A DNA stretch of 40,645 nucleotides from Leptotrichia sp. oral taxon 215 str. W9775 (GCF_000469505.1 NZ_KI272861.1:5264-45908), one strand, 5' to 3'; positions 8,029-16,046 are shown, numbered from the stretch's first letter. Notes: generated by a model not told the origin, from the sequence alone. Numbers and translations: made by a program.

Positions 8029-9063
8029 ATGATAATAATGCAAAGTTACGAAAAAATAACGGAGAAAATAAAAAAAGGGAAAAACCTTTTGTTTATCGAT
8101 GTAAGAAGTCCCTCAGAATATGAGGAGGCAAGAATACCTGAAGCTGTGAATATACCTGTGTTTTCTGATAAGGAAAGGGAATATATAGGAACACTTTATA
8201 AAGTAGAAGGGAAAAAGGAAGCAATAAGGGAAGCTGTGGGAATTGTAGGGAAAAAAGTACAGGATATTTATATTGAATTTGAAAAATATATTGAAAAGGA
8301 CAGGGAACTGATAGTTTACTGTGCAAGGGGCGGTATGCGTTCCTCAACAGTTACTTCCCTATTTAAGGAATTTTCATTGCCTGTCATAAAACTGGAAAAT
8401 GGTTATAAGGGATACAGGCAGTATTTAAATGAGAATCTTCCCAAGATGATTAAAGAAAAGGAACTGATTGCCCTATACGGAAAAACCGGTTCCGGAAAAA
8501 CAAATATACTGCAGGAAATAAAACAGAAGGGTTACGATGTACTGGATTTGGAAAAATGTGCAAATCATAGGGGGTCACTGCTGGGAGGAATAGGTCTTGG
8601 TGGAGATGCAACCCAGAAAAACTTTGAAGCTTATGTAATGGACAGTATATTAAAATCCAAGTCAGATATAATATTTACAGAAGGGGAAAGCAAGCGGATA
8701 GGTAGTGTTGTTATGCCAAACTATTTATTTGAAGAAGTTTTTAATGCAAGAAAATTTTTCATAGAAACAGATATGGATAAGAGAGTTGAAATAATTAGAA
8801 AGGAATATCTGAAGGAAAGCTATGATGAGAATGAAATTTTTGCGGCACTTGAAAAACTTGGTAGATATATTGGTGAAAAAAGAAAAAATGAATATATCGA
8901 AGAACTGAAAAATAAAGAGTTTGACAAAGTCATAAAAGATTTGATGGGAAACTACTATGATAATGCATACAAAACAAAAAGCCATACTTTCGAGAAAACA
9001 TTTCACAATGCAGATGAGGAAAAGTGTGCTGAGGATATAATAAAATATGTATTTGGAATATAA
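8029..9063 (+). CDS. mnmH: tRNA 2-selenouridine synthase (SelU/MnmH)
   Basis: MnmH replaces sulfur with selenium at wobble mnm5s2U34 in tRNA-Lys, -Glu and -Gln, through a geranylated intermediate, using selenophosphate. The protein has 344 residues. An N-terminal rhodanese domain (about 10-130) carries the catalytic Cys98 in VYCARGGMRSS, and a P-loop domain follows with GKTGSGKT (151-158), ENGYKGYR before it and GGIGLGGDATQKNFEA after it. ATG 8029 and ATG 8038 are both possible; GGGG lies 8 bases before the first. It is preceded by the sepF terminator, so it stands alone. selD, needed for selenophosphate, is not in the window. Confidence 0.93.
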   Translation: MIIMQSYEKITEKIKKGKNLLFIDVRSPSEYEEARIPEAVNIPVFSDKEREYIGTLYKVEGKKEAIREAVGIVGKKVQDIYIEFEKYIEKDRELIVYCARGGMRSSTVTSLFKEFSLPVIKLENGYKGYRQYLNENLPKMIKEKELIALYGKTGSGKTNILQEIKQKGYDVLDLEKCANHRGSLLGGIGLGGDATQKNFEAYVMDSILKSKSDIIFTEGESKRIGSVVMPNYLFEEVFNARKFFIETDMDKRVEIIRKEYLKESYDENEIFAALEKLGRYIGEKRKNEYIEELKNKEFDKVIKDLMGNYYDNAYKTKSHTFEKTFHNADEEKCAEDIIKYVFGI

Positions 9064-9073
9064 AAATTAAATG

Positions 9074-9290
9074 AGGCTATCTCAAAATTTAAAAAACATG
9101 AAAACTATATTTATTAATTTACTAAAATTTCACTTATACAAAACAGTCATTCATAAAGAAAAAGTCAAAATTCACCTGAAAATTCAGGTTGTTGACTTTT
9201 TCTAAATTCATTCCTGTTTTATATTGTAAAATTTTAAATAATCCATAAATATAGTTTTCACATTATGTTTTAATTTTTTTGGGATAGCCT
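9074..9290. repeat. palindromic intergenic element R1
   Basis: A 217-base imperfect palindrome lies between mnmH and the first DMT gene. Outer arms AGGCTATC (9074-9081) and GGATAGCCT (9282-9290) are complementary. The middle arms (about 9099-9154 and 9206-9259) are largely complementary, and the core is GAAAAAGTCAA (9158-9168) against TTGACTTTTTC (9192-9202) with an inner ACCTGAA/TTCAGGT stem. It is related to R2 and R3 below. It may also act as a terminator between the two converging genes. No coding potential is seen. Confidence 0.85.
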
Positions 9291-9318
9291 ATTTAAATTT
9301 TAGACAATATAAATTTTA

Positions 9319-10287
9319 TTAAATATCAGCCTCTTTTACCTTATCAATACCTTCAATATCGACTTTGACCTTTCCTAAATTCAGATATAGTATGGAAGCA
9401 ATCAGTACAGTTCCTGCCACAAGTTGTACAGGAGATAAAAATCTTTTATAAACAATAGCTTCTGTAACAACTGAAGTCAGTGGGAAAGCCAGTTCACAGA
9501 AAGTTGAAATGGAAGCAGTCACACTTTTCAGTCCATTATAATAAATAAGTATAGCTATCAGTCCAAATATGGCGATAAACATTGAAAGGGATATTAATCC
9601 TCCGTTACTGAAGTAAAGGCCAAGACTTTTTTCCGTATTTCCTGAAAATAGTACAAAAAATAGAGTTACTACTGTAGTAAAGAAAAATCTGTAAAATGTA
9701 CTTGTCAGGAAGGAAAATTTATATACAACCTTTTTTCCAAATACAGTTGCACTTCCAAAGGAAAAAGCCGCAAGCAGTGAGTACATGGCAGCAAGAATAT
9801 TATTTTTTGGTAAAAGTGCAGGACTTTTAAATTCAAATGTTAAAAGATATATTGCAATTAACGAAATAGCCGCAACTATATAAAATCTTTTTGAAGGTCT
9901 TTCCTTTAAAATAAAGAAAGCTAGCAAGACAGCAAATATAGGCTGTGCCTTCTGGATAAGTATTACAATGCTGAATTTGCTGAATTCACTCAGCTGAAGT
10001 GCTTTCACAATGGAAAGAGTTCCCAAAGTACCTCCAAATAATGCAATCAGCATGAAAAATATATAGTCATTTTTAGTAAAATTTTTTAGTTCTTTGTACT
10101 GGTTGAAAAAAAGAACCGATAAAATAAGAGTTGGTATTGCATGGGCAATAAAAACAATAAAATTGACATCATAAAAATGAAATTTTGAAAAATATGCAGG
10201 AGTAAGCAGAACTCCATCCAGCCCCCACATGACAGCTGCAATTACAATTAAAGAAGCTCCTAAAAGAGTGTTGTTTTTCTTCATCAT
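9319..10287 (-). CDS. EamA/DMT-family transporter 1
   Basis: This 322-residue inner-membrane protein has about ten transmembrane helices made of two EamA repeats (about 10-145 and 165-300). The family (drug/metabolite transporter superfamily) exports amino acids, metabolites or other small molecules; the substrate cannot be inferred. Typical features are the MWGLDG motif near the start, LIQKAQPIFAVLLAFFILKERP closing the first half, and FCELAFPLTSVVTEAIVYKRFLSP in the second. The start is one of two adjacent ATGs (MMKK) after AAAGGA. It diverges from rseP and converges on mnmH across R1. It is only a distant paralogue of the second DMT gene. Confidence 0.88.
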   Translation of the reverse strand: MMKKNNTLLGASLIVIAAVMWGLDGVLLTPAYFSKFHFYDVNFIVFIAHAIPTLILSVLFFNQYKELKNFTKNDYIFFMLIALFGGTLGTLSIVKALQLSEFSKFSIVILIQKAQPIFAVLLAFFILKERPSKRFYIVAAISLIAIYLLTFEFKSPALLPKNNILAAMYSLLAAFSFGSATVFGKKVVYKFSFLTSTFYRFFFTTVVTLFFVLFSGNTEKSLGLYFSNGGLISLSMFIAIFGLIAILIYYNGLKSVTASISTFCELAFPLTSVVTEAIVYKRFLSPVQLVAGTVLIASILYLNLGKVKVDIEGIDKVKEADI

Positions 10288-10311
10288 TTTTTCCTTTCCA
10301 TATATAACATA

Positions 10312-10340
10312 TTAAAATATAGGTTGAAATATGCTATAAT
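10312..10340 (+). promoter_or_regulatory. extended -10 promoter for rseP
   Basis: TGCTATAAT (10332-10340) is a perfect extended -10, with a weak TTAAAA (10312-10317) 17 bases before the -10 hexamer. It lies about 60 bases before rseP and drives away from the DMT gene. Confidence 0.6.
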
Positions 10341-10401
10341 TAAATATTATTTCAAATTATAACATAAAATGAATGAAAATAAAAACACGAAAGGAAAGTA
10401 A

Positions 10402-11448
10402 ATGAGTATAATTTTAGCAATAATAATACTTGGAATTATTATTTTTTTACATGAACTTGGTCATTTTATGACAGCAAAGTATTATAAAATGCCAGTTTTG
10501 GAATTTGCAATAGGAATGGGTCCAAAGTTATTTACAAAAAGGATAGGTGAAACAGATTATTCTATAAGAATGTTACCATTAGGAGGATTTGTAAATATTG
10601 CAGGTATGCAGCCGGAAGAAAATCCTGAAGATGAAGTTCCGGGAGGATTTTATACAAAACCTGCATTTAGCAGATTTGTTGTACTGATTGCCGGTGTAAT
10701 GATGAATTTTCTGACATCTATTATAGCAATATTTATTTTAATTTCAATGACAGGAGTGGTACCATTAAAATATATAGAACCTGTTATTGGAACGATTCAG
10801 GAAAGTTCAAGAGCCAAGGATTTTTTACAGCCTGGAGACAGAATTACAGAAATAAATGGAGCAAAAATTTCCAATTGGAAGGATTTGCAGGAGGAAATTT
10901 TAAAAATTAACGGAACTGAAAAAAAGTATAATGACGAAGATATTCCTGTTAAAATATCCAGAAATGGAAAGGAAATGTCAGATAATGTAAAACTGACATA
11001 CAGTAAAGAGACTGAGTCTTATATTTTAGGAATTCAGGTGCAATCTCCGAAACTTTCATTCTTAAAGAAAATAAAAATTTCTGTGTATTCCTTTGCAGAA
11101 TACTTTAAAATGATGGTACACGGTTTAAAAATGCTTATAACTGGAAAAGTTTCAGCAAAAGAAATAACAGGGCCTGTAGGATTACCTAAATTTGTAGGGG
11201 AAGCCTATAAAACTGGAGGAGGACTGGCTCTTATAAATATTTTCATAATATTATCAATAAATATAGGTCTTATGAACCTTCTTCCTATACCTGCACTTGA
11301 CGGTGGAAGACTTTTATTTGTAATACCTGAATTTATAGGAATAAAGGTAAATAAAAAGATAGAGGAAAAAATCCACATGGTCGGTATGATGCTGCTATTA
11401 CTTTTAATGGCCTTCATCATATTCAATGATGTGACAAAGTACTTCTAA
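10402..11448 (+). CDS. rseP: RseP/RasP site-2 intramembrane metalloprotease
   Basis: This inner-membrane zinc protease cleaves anti-sigma factors and leftover signal peptides within the membrane. The protein has 348 residues. The active site is HELGH (His17, Glu18, His21) in the first transmembrane helix, with LDG (Asp300) in NLLPIPALDGG as the third zinc ligand. A PDZ domain lies between (about 125-205, with LQPGDRITEINGAKI), and there are further membrane segments at about 95-115, 270-290 and 325-343. GAAAGGAAAG precedes ATG 10402. It is monocistronic. No sigma or anti-sigma gene is nearby, so the substrate is unknown. Confidence 0.95.
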   Translation: MSIILAIIILGIIIFLHELGHFMTAKYYKMPVLEFAIGMGPKLFTKRIGETDYSIRMLPLGGFVNIAGMQPEENPEDEVPGGFYTKPAFSRFVVLIAGVMMNFLTSIIAIFILISMTGVVPLKYIEPVIGTIQESSRAKDFLQPGDRITEINGAKISNWKDLQEEILKINGTEKKYNDEDIPVKISRNGKEMSDNVKLTYSKETESYILGIQVQSPKLSFLKKIKISVYSFAEYFKMMVHGLKMLITGKVSAKEITGPVGLPKFVGEAYKTGGGLALINIFIILSINIGLMNLLPIPALDGGRLLFVIPEFIGIKVNKKIEEKIHMVGMMLLLLLMAFIIFNDVTKYF

Positions 11449-11465
11449 TGAGGGTTTTTCAAAAT

Positions 11466-11572
11466 AAAAATATAGAACATATAAAAAATATATTTGGTTT
11501 CATTTATTAAAATTTCACTGATATAAAACGGTTATTCATTAAGGAAAAATAAAATTTAAGTCTGTTTTAAAA
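11466..11572. repeat. half-copy of the palindromic element (R2h)
   Basis: The stretch containing ACTGATATAAAACGGTTATT and AAGGAAAAATAAAATTTAAG resembles one arm of the full elements and is homologous, in opposite orientation, to 12955-13040. It lies directly before R2, after the rseP stop. Confidence 0.65.
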
Positions 11573-11593
11573 AGGAAAAATACTAAATATAAC

Positions 11594-11752
11594 AAAAAAA
11601 ACTATATTTCATTGTTTACTAAAATTTTACTCATACAAAACAGTTATTCACTAAGGAAAAATCAAAATTCGCCTGAAGGCTGTTGATTTTTCCTAAATTC
11701 ATATCCTGTTTTGCATTGTAAAATTTCAGATAACTTGAAATATAGTTTTTAT
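11594..11752. repeat. palindromic intergenic element R2
   Basis: A 159-base imperfect palindrome. Outer arms AAAAACTATATTTC (11597-11610) and GAAATATAGTTTTT (11737-11750) are exact complements. Core arms AGGAAAAATCAA (11654-11665) and TTGATTTTTCCT (11683-11694) are also exact, around an inner GCC-TGAA-GGC. It is nearly identical to the reverse complement of R3 (about 10-12 mismatches over 150 bases by eye) and more distantly related to R1. It lies between the rseP and DMT2 3' ends. Confidence 0.9.
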
Positions 11753-11783
11753 ATTGATTATTATTTTTTCCTAACCAACCTAA

Positions 11784-12674
11784 TTAAAGTCTTTTCTGCA
11801 GAAGGAATATGGATGCAAAGACCATTAAAAACCCTAGCAGCTCAATTGGGGAAAAAGTCAGTTTAAAAATTATTACTGACAATATTGCAGCCAGAATAGG
11901 TTCAAAAGCTGTAAGTATACCGGCTAGAGATGATGAAATATAGTTAAGGCTTGCAATATATATAAGATACGCAATGGCAGTACCTAAAATTACTACTATT
12001 ATAACCTGAATAACAGATTCAAAATTAATATCCCCTTCAACTTTCCAGAAGGGATGAATCACATTTGCTATAATGCTTCCAACAAACATTCCCCAACCGA
12101 CAACTGTAATACTTCCATATCTTTTTAAAAGCTGTTTTGGCTGAATGGAATAAAATGCAATCATAATGGCTGATACGACTCCTATTAAAAGTGCCTCTCT
12201 TGAGCCTGTCAAATTTGAAAAATTCCCTTTTGTTGCAATGCACACAACTCCTAAAATAGTCATAAACAGTAACACGACAGTTGATATAGATGGAACTTTT
12301 TTATTTTTAACCGATTCATAAATGAAAATAAAAAAGGGTGCTGTAAACTGTAAAATTGTTGCAAATGATACGTTGCTTAATTCGATTGTTCTAAAGTAGG
12401 TAAACTGTACAAAGTATATTCCGGCAATTCCAAACAGGAGAATTCCTATAATATCTTCAACTCTTTTAAATGGTTTGAATATGGATTTTTTTTCAATAAA
12501 AATAACTGCTATGAGAAGTAGTATTCCAGAAACAGCAGTTCTTACAGATACAAGCCAATCTGCTGAAAAATGGAATTCTTTAAATAGTATTTCTCCTGAA
12601 ATTCCTGAAATAGACCATAGACTGGCGGCAAGGCTGGCAAGCAGCATTCCACGTAATCGGGCTTTTGTCTTCAT
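11784..12674 (-). CDS. EamA/DMT-family transporter 2
   Basis: This 296-residue inner-membrane protein has about ten transmembrane helices in two EamA halves (about 8-145 and 155-292). Family marks are SLWSISGISGEILFK near the start, FATILQFTAPFFIFIYE in the first half, and LAGILTAFEPILAAILSVIIFK in the second. The substrate is unknown; the superfamily mostly effluxes metabolites. GAGG sits seven bases before the ATG. The gene is bracketed by inverted copies of the palindromic repeat, and a direct TATACGCA pair (12704-12711 and 12728-12735) lies upstream of its start. This makes it a candidate passenger of a small repeat-bounded unit. Confidence 0.88.
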   Translation of the reverse strand: MKTKARLRGMLLASLAASLWSISGISGEILFKEFHFSADWLVSVRTAVSGILLLIAVIFIEKKSIFKPFKRVEDIIGILLFGIAGIYFVQFTYFRTIELSNVSFATILQFTAPFFIFIYESVKNKKVPSISTVVLLFMTILGVVCIATKGNFSNLTGSREALLIGVVSAIMIAFYSIQPKQLLKRYGSITVVGWGMFVGSIIANVIHPFWKVEGDINFESVIQVIIVVILGTAIAYLIYIASLNYISSSLAGILTAFEPILAAILSVIIFKLTFSPIELLGFLMVFASIFLLQKRL

Positions 12675-12785
12675 TTTTTAACCTCATTTTCTTTTTTGTT
12701 ATTTATACGCAATTAAATTTAAAAAAATATACGCATCTACAAATTAGTATATCACAGGAATTGTAAAAATAAAAGTTAATGTAAA

Positions 12786-12939
12786 AAAAACTATATTTCG
12801 AGTTATCTGTAATTTTACAATGCAAAACAAGAAATGAACTTAGGAAAAATCAACAGCCTTTAGGCGAATTTTGATTTTTCCTTAGTGAATAAATGTTTTG
12901 TATGAGTAAAATTTTAGAAAACGAAGAAATATAGTTCTT
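12786..12939. repeat. palindromic intergenic element R3
   Basis: A palindrome of 154 bases in opposite orientation to R2. Outer arms are AAAAACTATATTTC (12786-12799) and GAAATATAGTTCTT (12926-12939), with one or two mismatches. Core arms are AGGAAAAATCAA (12842-12853) and TTGATTTTTCCT (12871-12882), exact. It lies upstream of DMT2 and downstream of the META-domain gene. Confidence 0.9.
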
Positions 12940-12954
12940 ATATGCTATATTTAA

Positions 12955-13045
12955 TATCAGTTTTGAATTTTACCTTTTTCTTAATAAATAACTATTTTAT
13001 ATCAGTAAAATTTTAGAAAACGAAGAAATATAGTTTCTATGTATC
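12955..13045. repeat. half-copy of the palindromic element (R3h)
   Basis: This stretch, containing TATATCAGTAAAATTTTAG and GAAGAAATATAGTTTCTAT, repeats the right arm of R3 almost exactly and is the inverted counterpart of 11466-11572. The order half-full / full-half around DMT2 is therefore mirror-symmetric. It ends just before the stop of the META-domain gene and may help terminate it. Confidence 0.7.
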
Positions 13046-13060
13046 ATGTAGTTTTATTAT

Positions 13061-13876
13061 TTATCTCACTTTTTTAAAAGTTAAATTTTTTCCATTTCCT
13101 GTTGTTAATACTAAAGTATTTTTATCAAGTAATCTAATTTTTTTAACATTTTGAATATATTGTGAGAAATCTCTTTCAAGTTTCATAAGGTTGTCTGGTC
13201 CGGCCATTCTTGTAGAAGATAAAATTCCAATTGTTATATTATTATCTTTAATTTTATAGCTGGAGAAATAATTGTTTACACCTGAATTTCCGTTTACACC
13301 GTCTTCTGTAAAGGCAATTGTAACGTTTTCATGATTTCCTAGATTTTTTCCTGCCATATCTACAAGTTTCCATTCAGTGTTTAAAATTTCTTTGTTTAAT
13401 GGAAGAGCAGAATTTTGCTCCTTATTTTCAGACGTTTTCAAGCTTCTAAAAGTTAGAGTATCACCTTTTGAATTTTCCAATGTCAAAATATCCTTATCCT
13501 GCTTTACTTTTTTAGCAGAACCTAGAATTCTTAAGAATCTATCTTCCACATCCATTGCACTTCTAGATCCTGACATAAGGTTTACGCTTAATTGTGAAAT
13601 GGAAATAGAATCATTGCTTAATTTATACCCTCCTGAGTATCTGTTTACCCCTGAAAAACCGCTGATACGATTATTTGTAAAGCTTATAGAAATTTTAGAA
13701 TTATCATCAACTGTTATTGAACCTACATTTTTTTCCTTAAGAGTGACAAGTTGCCATGATGTATCTTTTAAATTATTAACGCTTGAAGTTTTCTTTTTCC
13801 AAGGATAAGCGTTTGAAATAACACAGCTAAAAATTAAAATAACAAAAATTCCAATTAAAAAAAGTCTTTTTTTCAT
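13061..13876 (-). CDS. exported protein with two META (HslJ-like) domains
   Basis: This 271-residue protein has an N-terminal signal (hydrophobic about 5-22). Cleavage is probable after ISNA; the LIFSC before it is an imperfect lipobox, so a lipoprotein is possible. Two copies of the META domain follow: about 34-140 (DTSWQLVTLK, GFSGVNRYSGGYK, LTFRSLK) and about 158-270 (NTEWKLVDMAG, GNSGVNNYFSSYK, LTFKKV). META domains occur in HslJ and in envelope or stress-linked proteins; the molecular function is unsettled. GAGG lies nine bases before ATG 13876. It is divergent from the TetR gene and separated from DMT2 by R3. Confidence 0.82.
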   Translation of the reverse strand: MKKRLFLIGIFVILIFSCVISNAYPWKKKTSSVNNLKDTSWQLVTLKEKNVGSITVDDNSKISISFTNNRISGFSGVNRYSGGYKLSNDSISISQLSVNLMSGSRSAMDVEDRFLRILGSAKKVKQDKDILTLENSKGDTLTFRSLKTSENKEQNSALPLNKEILNTEWKLVDMAGKNLGNHENVTIAFTEDGVNGNSGVNNYFSSYKIKDNNITIGILSSTRMAGPDNLMKLERDFSQYIQNVKKIRLLDKNTLVLTTGNGKNLTFKKVR

Positions 13877-13990
13877 TTTTAAATACCTCTTTTCTATTTT
13901 TTTGGTAATTTAATAATAACACAATCTTATTAAAGAAAAATGAGAAAATTTTTCTAAAATAGTTTTATATGATGTTTTTAAAAATTATAG

Positions 13991-14042
13991 TTGACAAAAG
14001 TTTGAAAAAGTAATATTATATCAAATGACTGATAGGTCATTT
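13991..14042 (+). promoter_or_regulatory. promoter and TetR-type operator of the efflux operon
   Basis: TTGACA (13991-13996), a 17-base spacer and TATTAT (14014-14019) form a strong promoter. Three bases later comes a perfect inverted repeat, AAATGAC (14023-14029), six bases, GTCATTT (14036-14042), over the expected start site. That is the usual place for the operator of an autorepressing TetR regulator, and the next gene encodes one. Confidence 0.82.
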
Positions 14043-14074
14043 TAAAGTAAAAATATTAATATAGGAGTTTTACA

Positions 14075-14683
14075 ATGGGAAGGCTTAGTGCTGAAAAAAA
14101 GAAAGCTAAAAAGGAAAGAATTATAGAAAAATCAATGGAACTGTTCAAGGAAAACGGCTATCATGCAACAAAAGTTGAAGAGATTACGAAGGCACTTGGA
14201 ATATCAAAGGGAAATTTCTACACTTATTTCAATTCAAAAGAAGAAGTTCTATATGAAATACTTGGCATAATGAAAGAACAGAGAATAGATCTTTTGCATG
14301 AAATGGATGTGGATAAGGATCCGAAGGAAGTTCTCAGGGATTTTGCAGAAAGTCATAGACATTTCTTTTTAAAATATTTAAAAAGAGTCAATTTACAAAA
14401 TATAGAGGTTTTTCTGAAGGATAAAAAAATAATAGTACACATAGAAGAAATTCAGGATATCTTAATAGAATTTCTTCAAAAAAATGTTGTGGAAAGAATG
14501 GAAGGAAGTAAAAATAAAGGTTATAACCTTAGATTCATTGCAGAATTTATATTTATATCAATGAAAGGACTTTTCCTGGATACATGTTTTACAGAGGAAC
14601 TGGAACTGAAAAAGAAATATGAAATGACAATGGAAGAGAAAATTGAGCAGATAACAGAGTTCATAAATAACACATTAAAATAA
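14075..14683 (+). CDS. TetR/AcrR-family repressor of the RND efflux operon
   Basis: This 202-residue protein has an N-terminal helix-turn-helix (about 12-58): KERIIEKSMELFKENGYHAT, VEEITKALGISKGNFYTYF, NSKEEVLYEIL are the standard TetR positions. The C-terminal helical ligand domain is unassigned to a ligand. AGGAG precedes ATG 14075 by seven bases. It is first in the tetR-tolC-MFP-RND-PII-like unit and has a perfect palindrome by its own -10 box, so it probably represses itself and the pump, and is released by a pump substrate. Confidence 0.92.
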   Translation: MGRLSAEKKKAKKERIIEKSMELFKENGYHATKVEEITKALGISKGNFYTYFNSKEEVLYEILGIMKEQRIDLLHEMDVDKDPKEVLRDFAESHRHFFLKYLKRVNLQNIEVFLKDKKIIVHIEEIQDILIEFLQKNVVERMEGSKNKGYNLRFIAEFIFISMKGLFLDTCFTEELELKKKYEMTMEEKIEQITEFINNTLK

Positions 14684-14698
14684 AAAGAAAGGAGAAGT

Positions 14699-14749
14699 TT
14701 GATTTGTAAATTTTATAAGTCATACAAAGCTGAATATGAAAAGAATTGA
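14699..14749 (+). CDS. possible 16-codon leader overlapping the TolC-like start
   Basis: AAGGAGAAG (14689-14697) is the only good ribosome-binding site before the TolC-like gene, but its ATG at 14736 is about 40 bases further on. A TTG at 14699 at plausible distance opens a short frame (MICKFYKSYKAEYEKN) ending at TGA 14747-14749, overlapping the start of the next gene in another frame. It could act as a translational coupling leader. There is no independent evidence that it is translated. Confidence 0.3.
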   Translation: MICKFYKSYKAEYEKN

Positions 14750-16007
14750 GAAGAAATTGTTTGTTTTGCTTACACTATTTGCAATGCCTCTTTTTGGAGA
14801 AAAAATAACAATTCAGAATGCTACCGAGATGGCTATCAAAAATAACAGGGACATAAAAAAAGGTATGCTTGAAATTGAAAAAAGTAGACTGGATGTAAAC
14901 AAAGCTTGGAAAAGTGCCTACTTTAAGGTAACTTATAATGCTTCTGCAAATAAGTACTTTAAAGAAATTAAATCTTTGGCAGGGAGCTATGACCAAACAT
15001 ATGGTCACAATGTGACATTGACACAACCAATTTATACTGGAGGAGCAGTTAAAACGGGGATAGGAATTGGAAAGGAAGTATTATCATTAAATGAGCTTAA
15101 TCTTGATAAAATAAAGAAGGACACGATACTGAGTACAGTACAGGCATATATAGATGTGTATGATGCCCAGAGTGCTTTGAGGGTTCTGGAAAAATCAAGG
15201 GAAGCTTTATCTAAAAACTATGAAATTCAGAAGGAAAAATACAGTTTAAGAATGGTTACAAAGCCTGAATTCATAGAAGCTGAAAGAAGTCTAAAAGCGA
15301 TAGAGGCGTCAATAATAGAACAGAAATCAAATATTGAAATTGCAAAGGAAGCCCTTGGGATACTTATAGGATATTCAGACAGCTTAAATATAGAAATTGT
15401 ACCATTCAGTGTGGAAGAAAATTTCACTAAGAAGGTTGTTTTAAAGGACGATCTGGCAAAATTGACAAGCCAGAATACAGAATATCAGATGGCTCTTAAA
15501 CAGAAGGAAATTTCAGGAAAAACAATAAATCTGAAAAGGGCAGATTTAAAGCCTACAGTTGCAGGAGTTGTAACATATGGAGCTTCAAACAAGACAAAAA
15601 TATCTGATCTTGCAAAGGAAAAAAGCTATAATGGAACAGTGGGTCTGAACATGTCATGGGATATATTTGACTGGGGAGCAAAAAAATATGAAGTGCAGAA
15701 GGCACAGAAAGAATATGAGATAAAGGAAATAGAAGTTGAGCAGGCACTGGACAGCCTGAAGGTAAATATGAAAAAAGTATACTATCAGCTACAAGCACTG
15801 GAAAAAAGTCTGGAAGCAAAGAGAATAGCTGTGGAAAAAGCAGAAGAAGTATATGAACTTGAACAGGAAAGATACAATTATAATTTAATAACTATGAAAA
15901 ATCTGCTTGATGCAGAAACAAATTTAAGACAGAGCAGAACAGAGTATGAAAGTACGAGATTGAAGTACTACTATCTCATTTCAAGATATGGTGCATTCCT
16001 GGATTAG
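14736..16007 (+). CDS. TolC-family outer-membrane efflux protein
   Basis: This 423-residue outer-membrane channel component links the inner-membrane pump to the outside. A signal peptide ends near residue 21 (LFAMPLFG, then EKITIQNA). The mature protein has two outer-membrane-efflux repeats of long alpha helices with heptad patterns (about 25-215 and 220-423), with beta-strand segments near YNASANKYFK and VAGVVTYGASN. The C-terminal helix has the family sequence MKNLLDAETNLRQSRTEYES. ATG 14736 has a poor ribosome-binding site, and the strong site upstream is too far, unless translation is coupled through the short leader. It lies 52 bases after tetR and 39 before the fusion protein. Confidence 0.9.
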   Translation: MKRIEKKLFVLLTLFAMPLFGEKITIQNATEMAIKNNRDIKKGMLEIEKSRLDVNKAWKSAYFKVTYNASANKYFKEIKSLAGSYDQTYGHNVTLTQPIYTGGAVKTGIGIGKEVLSLNELNLDKIKKDTILSTVQAYIDVYDAQSALRVLEKSREALSKNYEIQKEKYSLRMVTKPEFIEAERSLKAIEASIIEQKSNIEIAKEALGILIGYSDSLNIEIVPFSVEENFTKKVVLKDDLAKLTSQNTEYQMALKQKEISGKTINLKRADLKPTVAGVVTYGASNKTKISDLAKEKSYNGTVGLNMSWDIFDWGAKKYEVQKAQKEYEIKEIEVEQALDSLKVNMKKVYYQLQALEKSLEAKRIAVEKAEEVYELEQERYNYNLITMKNLLDAETNLRQSRTEYESTRLKYYYLISRYGAFLD

Positions 16008-16046
16008 AGATAAAAAAATAAAAATTATGTAAAGGAGTAATATAAA

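Noticed and set aside
9061..13050. Insertion sequence or transposase as source of the palindromic repeats
   Set aside because: No transposase-like frame, intact or broken, is present in or near the repeats; they are recorded only as repeats.
13377..13808. Plus-strand frame of 143 codons
   Set aside because: Antisense to the META-domain gene, whose domains and signal peptide are clear; no ribosome-binding site and no recognisable product.
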